Shown here: one piece after another, positions 25,371 through 36,900 of the stretch
How the letters are laid out: each line of letters opens with the position of its first letter
How positions within the stretch are numbered: position 1 is the first letter of the stretch
DNA from: Priapulus caudatus
Taxonomy: Eukaryota; Priapulida; Priapulimorpha; Priapulimorphida; Priapulidae
DNA length: 64,000 nucleotides
Reading direction: 5' to 3'
Assembly (NCBI RefSeq): GCF_000485595.1
Contig: NW_014577195.1
Location: forward strand, 238,413 to 302,412
Translations under genes and position numbers: made by a program
The notes under the pieces: model-generated
Database searches by the model: none
Told to the model about the DNA's origin: nothing
What the model saw: only the letters and a program-made list of their open reading frames with translations

Positions 25371-25522
25371 TATATCTATATGTAGATTCTATATCTATGG
25401 TTTGCCTCAGTTATGCTCGCATATGGCACAATCGCCATTAAGTGTATATAGTTGTATAAGCGATTGTTTCAGCGTGCGCAATCTTGAGATTGGTCAGCCA
25501 ATAGACATATACAAACATTTGT

Positions 25523-25566
25523 ATCAACAGTACATAATATAGAGATCTCTATTATGTACTCTTGAT
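25523..25566. repeat. 44 bp palindrome, GAGTACATAAT subtype
   Basis: ATCAACAGTACATAATATAG pairs with CTCTATTATGTACTCTTGAT around AGAGATCTCT. It is the same subtype as 25273-25370. Confidence 0.85.
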
Positions 25567-26089
25567 TTGTATATATCCATGGTCAGCCAAACTGGCAGGA
25601 GGGAGTTTGTGTTGGGAGGAAATCCGCAGTTTGGGCAGCACGATCACTGCGCCAAGTTTAGGTACAACCATAGAAATAATATAGATGTATTATTATATAG
25701 AGAGAGTGTCTCTATATATTTCTATAGGTACAACAGTGCCAATGCAGAGTCAAACAACAATAGTGATAGAGAGTAGAAGCAACGAGTTCTCAGTAATTGA
25801 ATGGATGCCGTGTGCCTGGACGTGGACGTGACAGGGCGTGTGTCGCCGGCCGCGAAATTTTTTTCCCCAAACGGTATAACCACAGACTAACGGTATAACA
25901 TAGGAAGGATTTAGGCGCCTTCTGATTGGCTGGAATTTGGCAAGATGTCAGCTAGCCTCCATGACTTGTAGCCAAAATCCCCAATTATCTACCAAAAACT
26001 TTCCCGAACTTTCTGTAAGTTAGGTTAAAGTAGTTTTAGCATCGAATCATTCGATTCACGCATCGAATGAATTTGAATCGAATTATGAA

Positions 26090-27100
26090 ACAGAATACAT
26101 GCCATACAAATTTGCATACATTTATTAAATAAACTAAAAATGTCATAACAATTATAGACTCAAGATAACAAATACATAATAGAAAGCCAAAATACAAATG
26201 TAAGCAATTTGCCTATAGTAAATCTGTGTGCAGACCATACAAATATAAAATGAATACACAGTCAGACAGATATGTAATTTTGACTATCATCATGTAAATT
26301 TGCTTATCGAAATAAATAGACGTCAAAAGACATAGATGAGCTCGGAACTATACTTCAGTTTCCACAGTAAAATTTAGTTGAAATTGTTTATTCTTTCGCA
26401 TCTGTCATTCATTTAATCGTGATCACACAATAGACAATAATATATACATATTTTAAAGCAAACCAGCTGCATACACCTCTTTTCTAGCTACTAACCCTTG
26501 CATTATAGGTCTATAGCTAATTACATTCATGGCTCAGAGATATCCAGTCTCCTGTCCACCTCTAAAAATCGTATACATTACTAATCTCTTGGATGTGTTG
26601 ATGTAATGTTTGATTTTGTAATCGTAAACTTGACTAGCAGAAAAAATCATACACTGTGGCCTCATTTAGGAAAATTCGCAAAAGCTAGCAAACAGATATG
26701 ATGGGAAAACCTATAATATGATTACAATATGCAGATTGTGTCGTGAGAGAAGATACATAGTTCTAAATAGAAACCACTCAGGAATATATTTAAGATATTT
26801 AAAAAAAGTTATGCTGCTCAGGTCAGAACCACCTATAGATCATCAATAGCAATGCTAGCTTTAGACAGCCCCCATACATGTTGCAGGCTCTACACCGGTG
26901 CAGTTATTTATAGTCGCCTCTACCCTGTCATTGTAACACGTGTAACATCACAAAGGTGTAACTATGCACATTACACATCACACAAAATCCCTGATTGCAG
27001 TAACACTATTTAGTGTGTTAGACAGTCAGTGAAGTCCTCGGTTATCCATTATGCAGTTTACCCAGCAACATGCTTGAAGTTTAGGTTGCTTCAAAATAAA
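26090..27100. other. No recognised gene (ARMT1 3' flank)
   Basis: AT-rich DNA downstream of the minus-strand ARMT1 stop. No exon or clear transposon was seen. A fragment of the 22.3 kb satellite lies just outside, at 26040-26085. Confidence 0.4.
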
Positions 27101-27109
27101 ATCCCTTAG

Positions 27110-27370
27110 TGCAACTACCCTGAAAATACCGTGTTTTGACTGCCTCGAAATACCTGACTGCTGTTTATCTTAAGACTACTTTTACTTCGGCTCACTATAA
27201 TACTGAATTGTTACCTCACACTATGTGACTGCTAGTTACTTTTAAATCGCCTTACTGGAGGTCACCTTTGAATTCCTAACTGCTGTCCCCCTTATAAAGC
27301 AGTAGCTGGTACCTTGAAAATGATTATTGCTGTTCCCCTTAAAATGCTGTAGTGTCTGTTACCATAAAAT
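27110..27370. repeat. Degenerate tandem repeat in ARMT1 3' region
   Basis: Phrases such as ACTGCTGTCCCCCTTA, ATTGCTGTTCCCCTTA and GGTACCTTGAAAATGAT recur every 45-60 bp with many substitutions. It begins about 80 bp beyond the ARMT1 stop codon, so it is probably in the 3' UTR or immediate flank. Confidence 0.5.
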
Positions 27371-27451
27371 AGATCTCCTGCCAGCTATCTTGATATCCAC
27401 AAGAGATACAGATGCCCAATGTTGGCATGCATGTAGGTAGAGGTGAAGTCA

Positions 27452-29530
27452 CTACAACTGCTCCCATGCTCTATCTACATAGAACTGAACCACTGCAAAG
27501 TTGCCACTGACCATCCAATCACTCGCCTTCTCCTCAGCTTGCTTGTCTTGTCCCTCCTGCAGGCCAACCACTAAGTCGGCCTTCAACGTCCTTAGGACAC
27601 AAAGGGGAGCCGGTAGGAACCCCTGCAGTGCGTCGACAAACGGCGTCGTATGTGGCCACTGGAGGTCGCCGGTTAACTTCCTGTAGTTCAGGTCGCCCTT
27701 AAACACGACGAGGTCAGAAGCGGAGAGGTCTTGATAGAGCTGTGGTGCCATGGCGCGCAATTCCGCGTAGTTGTGCGGCAGCGTCCAGAAATCATCCTGC
27801 TTCAGGAAGAACGTCTCGTCCTTGATATGCTGGTGCCACCTGGTGCCGAGTCGCGACAGCTCGCCGTTGTTCGACGCTTGTAGCATTTCCAGCGTCCACC
27901 AGAAGTCCTGGGAAGTCGTATCGGACACAAACCAGGGCATAGCTTTTGCATGTAGATGCACCTCGCTTGCGAGTCCCATCCGTAGCAGAAACTCTGCGAA
28001 GCAAAGGTCGCCAAACAGTTCGAAACCGGCATTGTCTAATATGATGTCGATCCTGCATCGGCCGCATTTCCTATTGGCGCACGACTTCAGATGGCGCCAC
28101 ATGTCATTAATCTGGTCGACGAGAATGTACGGCTGCAGTTCATCTAACTGCTCGAGAGGATCTGCCTTCTGGTAGTTTTCAGAGCCGCCGGATATGGAGA
28201 GATCATTTTTGTTTCCCCAAAGTGAAAGCTGAATACAACAAGATCACTTTGTATGAGTTACTTACTGACTAGCAGCAGCACAGGTAGAGTACTATAAGAT
28301 CAGATACACAATATTCTTATACATGTAAGTTCATTATTAAAGAATATGGTTCTTATATGCAAATTACAACAGATTCACCATTCATTTTATTGAATATTTA
28401 GTAATTTTATCCTGTGTACATTGCTTAATTACTGTGAAATAAAAGCTGTCTCTAGGCAAGAGATTGAATCTCAATGCTCCAAAAATAGTTTAACCATAGA
28501 TTTATCTGATGGACATTTAATAGATCTTCAGCACAAACTTAAACAAGTTGGCATAATATTAAACCGTTAACGTATACACCAGTTTCGTCCCTTACCTCTA
28601 CCATGTGCCGAAAATCTTTCTCTAGTAAGTCCGCGTCACGGTGCTCATTGCTTGAAACAATATGTAGCAGATGGTTTGCTAAGGTAACTATAGGTGTTTG
28701 TGATGACATGAATGCTGATCTCTTTTGTTCCTCAAAAGGGTCAAAATCCTTCAGAAACATACTGAAATCAATGACCAAATATATTTGATTACAAATATCC
28801 CATTATAAGCAAAAAAAACCAAGGTTATGCAGCTTTCACATACTTCAGTGACAAGTCTAAATCAAGGACCAAGAGGTATTATAAATTCTACACACACACA
28901 AAAACAAAATATTACTATTATTAGTCTAGACACAAACTTTGCCAATGATATTCATTCATTAATATCAAAAATTACATTGAATAGTTTTAAACACAAAAAT
29001 AACTATTAGTGCAATGAAAAGCAAATCTTAATCGAGAATAAGCAGCCCACTCCATTCATTAACAAAGGGTCTAACCTTAATGCCAGCGTTTCTTTTATAC
29101 TTCTATACATAAAGCATTCCACATAGAGCCATGCATTGGTGAACCAACATGGGTCCATGCCATTCCTTTCCTTTTCCTTGTCATAGTACTGATTCCATAG
29201 TTCCACATCTGCATGCTTATCAGTCAGTTTGTACATGGGCTTGTTTGTCTGTAGCTCATATCGCAGCTTGCTAAGCCGCCCAACTGTCAGCTTGAAATCG
29301 TCTAATCCACACTATGATGGTTATATCAAAGGAGCATATTAACAAATATGTTCTGAAATCTTTTCAACAAGTATTCAATTGTTTTACAGTAGTAAAACGT
29401 TTTTGTACGATGCCAGTCACATACCTCACCATGCTTGGTTGCTAACACTGTTCTTTGCCTGTAGATTGTATCGACAGCTTTCGTTAAAATCTTTGGAAGA
29501 CGATCTTTGATTGTTTTGTAGGCAAATGAC
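27452..29530 (-). CDS. ARMT1: ARMT1-like DUF89 damage-control phosphatase (all but first exon)
   Basis: Four minus-strand exons join in frame: 29530-29425, 29311-29076, 28761-28596 and 28228-27452 (TAG). They give about 427 residues, against about 440 for the human protein. Every junction has GT-AG sites and matching phases. Conserved stretches in order are SFAYKTIKDRLPKIL, LSKLRYELQTNKPM, WFTNAWLYVECFMYR, LSLWGNKNDLSISGG, ILDNAGFEL, PWFVSDTTSQDFWW and VFKGDLNYRKLTGD. The family is metal-dependent: the Asp-Asn of LDNAGFE and the Asp of VSDTT are the expected Mn/Ni ligands. Members hydrolyse damaged sugar phosphates such as fructose-1-phosphate, and a protein-carboxyl methyltransferase activity has also been reported. 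The exon with the start codon, which must end in two bases (GA expected), was not found. It probably lies in the repeat-rich interval up to PNO1. The gene is head to head with PNO1. Confidence 0.93.
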
Positions 29531-29539
29531 CTGGAATGT

Positions 29540-30440
29540 GTGAATTCTGATTATTACTATAGTTATTACTTGGGCTAGCTAGGTTAGGTATACATAATTC
29601 ATGAGAAAGTAGGACAACTATTTATATTTCTGCTGTGTTGACTTGAAATGTTTTATAGAGTGGACGAGGATAGAAAATGTAAATTACTTTTTACATCTAG
29701 ATGTTAATGTGTACCACATGTGACGTGTACCACATGTACCACATTAAAATTATTTGCATACATAAATACAACATTAATTTATTTCATTAGTAACATGATA
29801 CATTGATTGAATTAAGTTCATATATGTTGTTCTACAAATAATACTATGTGATTAGACTTACTAACAATACTAAGTGAAAGAGCTTGTTTGAAAATACTGA
29901 TTTGAAAATGAGTTTCAAAAGGATCCATCAAATCTGGATCGCTGATTCAGGATCACCCTGATCTACAACACACAAACACGCATAAATCTGCCTTCAACGA
30001 ATCACTGTTGGTTTATAACTAGCAACAAGTGTCCATTCGTGGAGTTACATCTGAACTCATCTCGCCCCCCGGGTCAACAATTTCTGATCCAGATCAGTGA
30101 TCCACACAAACAAACACACGAGATGAATGGTTCTGTGTGATACAGATCATTTGATACATGCAAACAAACATGACCTAAGTTAATCACCGCTAGCACTTTT
30201 AGCTGATCATAAACTATCATTTGATAGATCAGAATGACAATTGACCCATTGGAGGAAAGCTGGAATTTGTTTTGGCAGAACAAAATCAACTTCTGTCTGA
30301 CCCAAATCAGGCAGGCCTATCCGAAACGAACATGTACCCAGCCTAGGGTCAGATCCGGTGGATCAAGTTTTAAATTACATTGGACTGAATATAAACGGCG
30401 AGTTTGTGGAACCCACGTGATCGAGATCATGACAAGGCAC
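29540..30440. other. ARMT1 first intron or 5' flank, no exon recognised
   Basis: I looked for a minus-strand start exon ending GA|GT and found no convincing one. Around 29930-30110, GGATC-rich and CACAAACAAACACAC phrases loosely resemble a decayed inverted copy of the 24659 element. Confidence 0.4.
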
Positions 30441-30469
30441 TTGAGCCATTTCATTATAATGACTGTAAA

Positions 30470-30575
30470 TAAACACAAATTGTGGTTATTACCAAATACT
30501 TAGTGTTTCTGTACTCTCTATCACTTAATAATTCCACGTAAATGCCAGTCAATTGCTCCGAGCTGCAATTGTATC
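30470..30575. repeat. Half copy of foldback family G
   Basis: ACCAAATACTTAGTGTTTCT through GTAAATGCCAGTCAATTGCTCC matches the right arm of the full element at 30645-30955. Confidence 0.65.
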
Positions 30576-30644
30576 GCACACATGCAGAAACAGAACGTTT
30601 CTACGAGTTCGTGCACAATGACACGCGTGATGTCAGAATGTGCT

Positions 30645-30955
30645 GCTGAGGAGCATTTGAATGCCATTTATGTGGAATTATTAGGTGATAGAGAATGACA
30701 CTAAGACTTTGGTAGTAAATACAATGTGTGTTTTTCACGTTGAATTGCTGATCCGTTTTCACAATTGAATCATTATGAAAACGGCCCAAGTACTACTACT
30801 GACCACAGGGACTTGGAATGTTTCAATGATAAAATGTTGGTAAATAAACACTAAATGTATTTACTACCAAAGTTTTAATGTTTCTTTACTGTCTTCCACA
30901 TATCATTACTGATAATTTCCTGTAAACGCCATTCAAATGCTCCCCTACAACACAC
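30645..30955. mobile_element. Foldback element, family G
   Basis: The left arm GAGGAGCATTTGAATGCCAT...TTGGTAGTAAATAC pairs with the right arm GTATTTACTACCAAAG...CATTCAAATGCTCCCC, about 85 bp each, around a unique centre. Half copies lie at 30470-30575 and 61345-61475. No coding capacity. Confidence 0.8.
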
Positions 30956-30989
30956 CGCTGTGCACAAACAACAAGAATATAATAGAGCA

Positions 30990-31855
30990 GGAAGGAAAGC
31001 GTAAGTGCAAAATTCACACAACGCTCACTTTGTTTCACATAATCACAACACAAATACACAACTAACCGCCTCCACTTGGGTACACATGCGTAGCTAAAAG
31101 TTCACTTGTTCGAACTTTAATTTTGCCAACTGGTACTGCCTACTTTACCCAGAGATATCTGGTGAATTCCTAAGGTAAACTCCCACTCCGCCAAACGGTA
31201 AATGGAAGCAAGTGTCTGTTATCATTCGAAACTCACTCACTGCACTAATCGACTGCTTTGGCCAATGAACGTATTAAGTGTGACGTCATTCCCGCACACA
31301 TTATGCTAGCTTGGCTTGGCAGGTCTCGAAATGGAGCTCAAAAGCGCTCATAGTCATAGGGTCTATGTTCCCCAGAATACCGCCGGAACGTACCCTGGGT
31401 ACGTTCCGGTATACCCTGGTAACTATCTGATATGGTTAGGGTTAGGGTTAGGGAGTAGGTGTAGGCGACTCCTTAGACTCGTTAGTGGAGTAGGTGAGGT
31501 ACGGTCCGGCATATTAGATAGTACCAGGGTACGTTCCGGCAGTACCCTGGGGGACATAGACCCTCTCAGCCTCAGAAGCAGGTACACTTCAACCCAGAAT
31601 ACAATCCAGTGCCATTACTCATGTACTTGATGCCACATTTTGGAGTGGGAGTTTTTGCATGAATTCACCAGATATCTCTGGGTAAATTCGCCTTATCCTA
31701 GGCAGTACCAGTTGCTTGGCAAAAATATATTTCAAACAAGTGAACATTTAGCTAAGCATAGACCGTGTACAAAAATGTCGGCGGTTGCTTATGGTATTTG
31801 TCCCGTGATTGTGTGAAACGATGCGAGCGTGGTGCGAATTTTTCAGTGATACGTA
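30990..31855. mobile_element. Foldback element D with about 200 bp arms
   Basis: The arms (about 30990-31190 and 31638-31855) are imperfect reverse complements. Paired landmarks include GTTTCACATAATCACAACAC with TGATTGTGTGAAAC, AACCGCC with GGCGGTT, and ACCCAGAGATATCTGGTGAA with its complement at 31659-31680. The spacer holds a separate nested element (31347-31570). No transposase was seen. Confidence 0.8.
31347..31570 (+). mobile_element. MITE-like family A with TTAGGG core, copy 1
   Basis: Terminal inverted repeats are AGGGTCTATGTTCCCC on the left and GGGGGACATAGACCCT on the right, followed inward by CCGGAACGTACCCTGG and its complement. The centre has GGTTAGGGTTAGGGTTAGGG (31434-31453). 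A second copy in opposite orientation is at 56576-56866. Flanking GCTCATAG and CTCAGC are shared by both copies, so the true ends may lie slightly outside the inverted repeats. It is inserted in the spacer of element D. Confidence 0.9.
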
Positions 31856-32987
31856 CTCCATTAGGAGTGTTCCCAACTTTAAAGGAATAATAGGTCCATT
31901 GATTATGCAATGTTAACGAATGCTATCTAGAGTAACTGGCACCTTGTGTAGTTAATAAGTACATTACCTTATAGCCAAACGCGTATTAGTTTGTCCAATA
32001 TCACTGCTAGTTACTAAGAAATGTCTAATTGAAATCCGTAAATCTGGTAATCTGGCGCCAACGCTAAATTGTTTGACAAGCAATATAGCCTCGAATAGGT
32101 TAGGTGACGTCACATGTTGCTACGGGTGTTGAGCAGAGAATTGTTTGTCCCGGGATGCTTATAACGACTAATGAGCTCATAGAATGTATCTCTGGGTGTA
32201 TTCTCGGTATTGAGGCACAAGTAGATAACCGTGGGTGCTAATGAACGGGTACCCACGTCTTCAATTTCGGACACAGGTGTATTCGTTTGACCAATATACA
32301 TAAATACGCGTAGTGCCGTCTGCTTTCCATGTTTAGTCTGTGGCCGTGGTTAGTCCGCGATCCCCCCAGTGTTGGCCCCCAACACAGCCTACTTCATTAT
32401 CACGAGCGTCCGTGATTTGTACGTGGATTCCACGTTCATTACAATCAGAGCTACTGTTACGTATACAGTTACAGTACTGTACTATCGCTAGCGTGCCAGC
32501 TGAGCGCAATACAGCGGCAAGCGCTTGCAAGCTGAACGCTAATCACTGATGATAGCATTAGGTACGGCCGAGCATGCATGCGAAAATTTCCGGTGCACTA
32601 TAAATCTGTATCACACCCGCTTCGCCGGCAGCGATTTGAAACAGTAGCCAACCGATTTTTGGACTGCGGATTTCAATTAGACATTTCTTAGTAACCAGCA
32701 GTGATATTGGACAAACTAATACGCGTTTGGCTATAAGGTAACATACTTATTAACTACACAAGGTGCCAGTTACTCTAGCATTCGTCAACATTGCATAATC
32801 AATGGACCTATTATTCCTTTAATTTCATTAATGGTCATAATAACATATATATATATATATATGGTCATGGTCATATATTAGTTTGTGGTTTAATGTCATT
32901 TAGGTTAGGGTTAGGGTTACGGTTAGGGTTAGGATTATCAATAATTAATCATTAACGATATCAAAGTTGGGAACACTCCTAATGGAG
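31856..32987. mobile_element. Foldback element C with about 200 bp arms
   Basis: The ends CTCCATTAGGAGTGTTCCC and GGGAACACTCCTAATGGAG are exact complements. The arms continue through AATAATAGGTCCATTGATTA, ACTGGCACCTTGTGTAGTTA, AAACGCGTATTAGTTTGTCC and AGAAATGTCTAATTGAAATC (left 31856-32045) and their complements (right, about 32662-32825). The right arm is interrupted by about 140 bp (32825-32965) containing (TA)n and a TTAGGG-like run (32903-32938). An internal piece recurs at 13198-13310. Confidence 0.85.
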
Positions 32988-33123
32988 CGTTAGCCCAGGC
33001 CTACCCACCGGCTCAGTGCTCTATTTTGTTGTTTGTGCATAGCGGCTCCGCGATGCAGTTATTGATACTATAACTTAGGCACGAGCACATTAAAAAAGAT
33101 ATGTGAAAAACAAAATTAAAAAC

Positions 33124-33520
33124 TTAACCCCTTAACTGTGTAGGACGTAATATTACGTCATGCACAATGTACACGTACATTGCGTAGGGCGTAATATTAC
33201 GTCCTGATAGTGGCTCGGTTATTTCCGCAACTAAACACCAGATCGCAGCACTGAGCAGTCAACAAACACAATGGCGTCTTCCATCAAACGCAAGCTTTCT
33301 GAAGCAGAAGTTTTGAGGCGTATTCTTGAGTCAGACGATGATTTGTCGTCTTTCGTTGATTCAGAATCAAAAGATGAACCTGACGATCGGGATGAGGCGT
33401 ATTTTAGCAAACGCTATAGTGACTTAGACACTGAATCTGAGGGTGATGGCGCCGGTGATGTTAGTGCCGGCAGTAGTAATGACCGTGACAATCTTATTCA
33501 GTTATTGCCGGCAGTAGTAA
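33124..33520 (+). mobile_element. piggyBac-like transposon, 5' end and N-terminal transposase fragment
   Basis: A TTAA target site at 33124-33127 is followed by CCCCTTAACTG, the usual start of piggyBac-family ends. A subterminal inverted pair GGACGTAATATTACGTC (33143) and GGGCGTAATATTACGTCC (33187) follows. An ORF starts at 33271 (MASSIKRKLSEAEVLRRILE) and continues with an acidic Asp/Glu/Ser-rich segment, as in PGBD/piggyBac N-termini. It is cut by the gap at 33521. No catalytic DDE domain is visible, so this copy is truncated or its remainder is missing from the assembly. Confidence 0.75.
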
Positions 33521-33545
33521 NNNNNNNNNNNNNNNNNNNNNNNNN
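33521..33545. other. Assembly gap (25 N)
   Basis: The sequence just before the gap (TGCCGGCAGTAGTAA, 33506-33520) repeats 33466-33480. The assembly therefore broke on a local duplication of about 40 bp, and the gap size is arbitrary. Confidence 1.
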
Positions 33546-33548
33546 CCT

Positions 33549-33611
33549 TTTATACTGGGGGTTATCCCGCTTCAGGTCCGGACCTGAAGCGAGATAAACC
33601 CCAGTATAAAA
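33549..33611. repeat. 63 bp near-perfect palindrome
   Basis: TTTATACTGGGGGTTATCCC...CAGGTCC and GGACCTGAAGCGAGATAAA...CCAGTATAAAA meet at TCCGGA without a loop. It directly follows the gap. Confidence 0.9.
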
Positions 33612-33847
33612 CTAAAAGCGGCATGAGTGTCACTGTGTCAGTGTGTGAAACACGCCCAATGCCAATGGCAATGCATTATCATAAAAACGATATCCAGACA
33701 CGACCCTGGTTTCTTGATACATTCAACGTCCAGAATTGACAACTGCCCTGAGGTCTCAACAATCCTAATAATAACGAAGTTTAATTATAGAATACTTCAT
33801 TTACCCACGGAAACGGCCGGACAAGGCTTCTGGTAAAACTTCGACGG

Positions 33848-33912
33848 CCACCGCCATTTTTAACGCTGTTCTTTTTTGGCAACTGCATTGTGGGTAATCA
33901 GTCCTTTTAAAC
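33848..33912 (+). promoter_or_regulatory. PNO1 5' UTR/promoter with YY1-like site
   Basis: CACCGCCATTTT (33849-33860) matches the YY1 consensus (GCCGCCATNTT), which is often found near the start sites of ribosome-biogenesis genes. GCATTGTGGGTAA follows at 33884-33896. The ATG at 33913 has AAAC immediately before it. The promoter role is inferred from position. Confidence 0.4.
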
Positions 33913-36900
33913 ATGGCAGCGACCATGGATATTTCTATTGAGCGTGTTTTGTCAATAGAAACAACAAATGAGAGTGAAGACTTCAAGACAGTGGAATCGA
34001 ATGCCACACGTAAAAGAAAGCACAAGGACACAGACAGCAAAATGGAAACAGAAGTAGAAACAAAGAGGCCACATTTTCCTGCAATATCAGGAAGCAAATT
34101 GCTCGTAAGTACGCGTACTGGGCCTAGGGTAGCCACAAGTTCCCATCTCGCTTAACACTACGTGGCGAGAGGGGACGCTTAACACTACGCTTAACACTAC
34201 GTCCTCCGCCGTGTAACTAGTCGGAGAGCCTGGTCGGTTTAGGCGTAGGGATACAGATTACAGTAACAGTGGTCAGACTCAGTGCCAGCGGTCTGAGTAG
34301 ATTATACTTATATAAGTTATAGTCTATAGATACAATAATGTAACCCAACAAGAGTAGGGTTACAAGGCGAGCCTATTCTTTTCTTTGGAGGAGCCCCTGA
34401 GTGATTCACTCAGGGCGGTTTTATGGTGCGTTTTTCGAGACTACTGACTAGAACTTCCAAACTGGGTTTATTCTAAACACAGCCCTTTCGGTTCAAGGAT
34501 AGAGATGATGTCCAGTACGGTGATTGGATAGGATGATGTTAGTTGATAAGATAGGACTGGACATCTTCTCTATCCCTGAGCTAACCTTTCTCCGCTATCC
34601 TGGGACTTACTAATACACTATGTATCACAATACTCTGTATTAAACTAATATAACCTGTTAAAAAATTTCGAAGCGACGAGCGGCGATACTTCGAGCGCCA
34701 TTTCTGTTGACCTGTGACGTACAGATTCCCAATGCGCATAGCGTTCGGCTAACTTCGTCATGACGCCATGACTGACAGCAGGCATCCCATGATACATACG
34801 ATCTTGGAGCCGAAGTTAGCCGAATGCTATGCGCATTGGGAATGCGTACGCAGCGCTCGAAAAGGCCGGTCGCCCGGTCGCCACAGGCGACTAAAAAGGC
34901 TGTCGGGCGAGTGAAACTTGCCTAAACACTCATTCCCAGTCGCCCAAGCATGAACTGCTGGGCGATTACCTTTTTGGCAACTGTATGCAATATATTATAT
35001 ACATCGCCTCAAATTTCAGTTGGCCGAGTATCAGTAACCGAAATTAATAGGTAATAATTTTATATCATGAATTATCCATTACTAATTTAGTAACTAATTA
35101 CTGTTCCTCAGTCAGGCTCTGCTTAGTCAGTGCTCCAATTTAGTGTCAATACTAGTCTGGCATTCTTACTAAATATTATAATTATTGGTATTATTATAAT
35201 TATTGGCATTATTGGTATTAGTAATAGTAATATAATTTGCGCAAAATTTCGAAGGGCACTTTGAAATCCAGAGAGACATGATACAAGATTGCGTGGCACA
35301 GCTTTGCTGTTGATCCTAAGCGCTGCGCGCGGATGAGACGCGCAGTTCCGCGTGATATGCGCACGCGACCGCTAGGACGATGTCTGAAGTATTGAAGCGC
35401 TGTCCGCCAGTGGGAGACCAAGTGCGCCAAATCTCCAGGCCGGCGCACGGTCTCCACAGCGGTCAGCAGGCATGGTCTGTAGTGTTTTAGAAGATGACAA
35501 TGATTATTAGTATTGAGATATTGTAGGAATTGGAGATTATAAAACCGTAACAAAAAATTGCTCAGTCATTTCTCCAGATTAAGTCTGAATCCAAAAAAGA
35601 TTAGAAATGTTAATATGGAACAAAACAAATACACATGGTTATAAAAAATTCCACAACAAAGAAAGGATAGAAAATTTAATAGGCACCAAGTAATAAAAAA
35701 ATGCACTCAAATATTCATACCTAGCGGGATTAATTAAGATATAGGAGGTCTATAACGATATGATGATTCGAACTTAAAATGTAGGTTCACGACGAGCGAA
35801 ATATTATCCAATGGCAGCAAGCAGACCAAATTATGGAAATCATTACTATAGGCAAGCAAGAAGTGAAATTATCACGAATGCAGCAGTTTGACCTTCCTTC
35901 CTAAAGTAACAAGCTGAAAGAGGCACATAAACTTAACTATAGGAAAAAGTAAAAAATGTGGAGGATTGTCCAAAATGAGTGCCGTGCGCGCAAAATAATA
36001 ATCACGCAGAAACCTACCGGAAAGGCATTGAAAGACGATCGAAAACTCCAAGGAAAAGATTATCGGAGAAATCAGTGAAAAAAACATATAGTTCTATACG
36101 TAAATGTGGTAAATACATATAAAAACAGCCATTATTTTATGCAAATCGCCATATTTACTTATAAATAACATCCAAGACGATGTGGCTGTGGCTAGTGTAA
36201 ACATTACCCCCGATTAGCGCTCCGAAAATTGTTGTGTTGCTCGAAATGGCGACAGGTGCCGCGGCACATGTTCATTATTTGAGAAAAGTAAATAGAGCCG
36301 GCGAAAAAAGACAGTAGGCACAAGCAACGGCAGTCGGTAACAGGGTAGGTAACGTCGTGTGACAGCCCCATTCATGTCCATCCAACGAAGATAGGTGGGA
36401 GCTTATTTCTGTGGTACGCGAGATGCCAAAATACAAAAGAAAGACCTATCGCAGTTGCGCTAAACAGCGTGTTTATTTCGTTTTGTGCAAACTGCTATCG
36501 TTAGGAGAGACCGTTTCTGGGCTAGGCTCGACAGAATGCCCTAGTTGTGAGATCGCGATTGCCGCTGCCGTAAAGGGTATTATAAGCTAAAAGTTAGGAG
36601 ATAAGGGGGCGGTAGTTACGTAGACTTGGTGATTGGAAGACACCAAAGTGTCAATCCTCGCCGGATGCGCCTCGAGGCGAGTCATGCGCCCGCCATCACG
36701 TCTAGACCGTATTTCCCAATACGGCAAATACGGTCTGAATCCGCCCCTGGTCTGGAAGGTGGTTCTGGCTAAAACAAAAAATTTAAAAAGTTAAAAAGTT
36801 GGTAAAAATTCGATTCATCAATAGATGGCGGTGCATACAGATTAATATCACGTACGTGTGAATCCATGGTGTATCGCAGTGGCCTATAATCGCTAGAACA

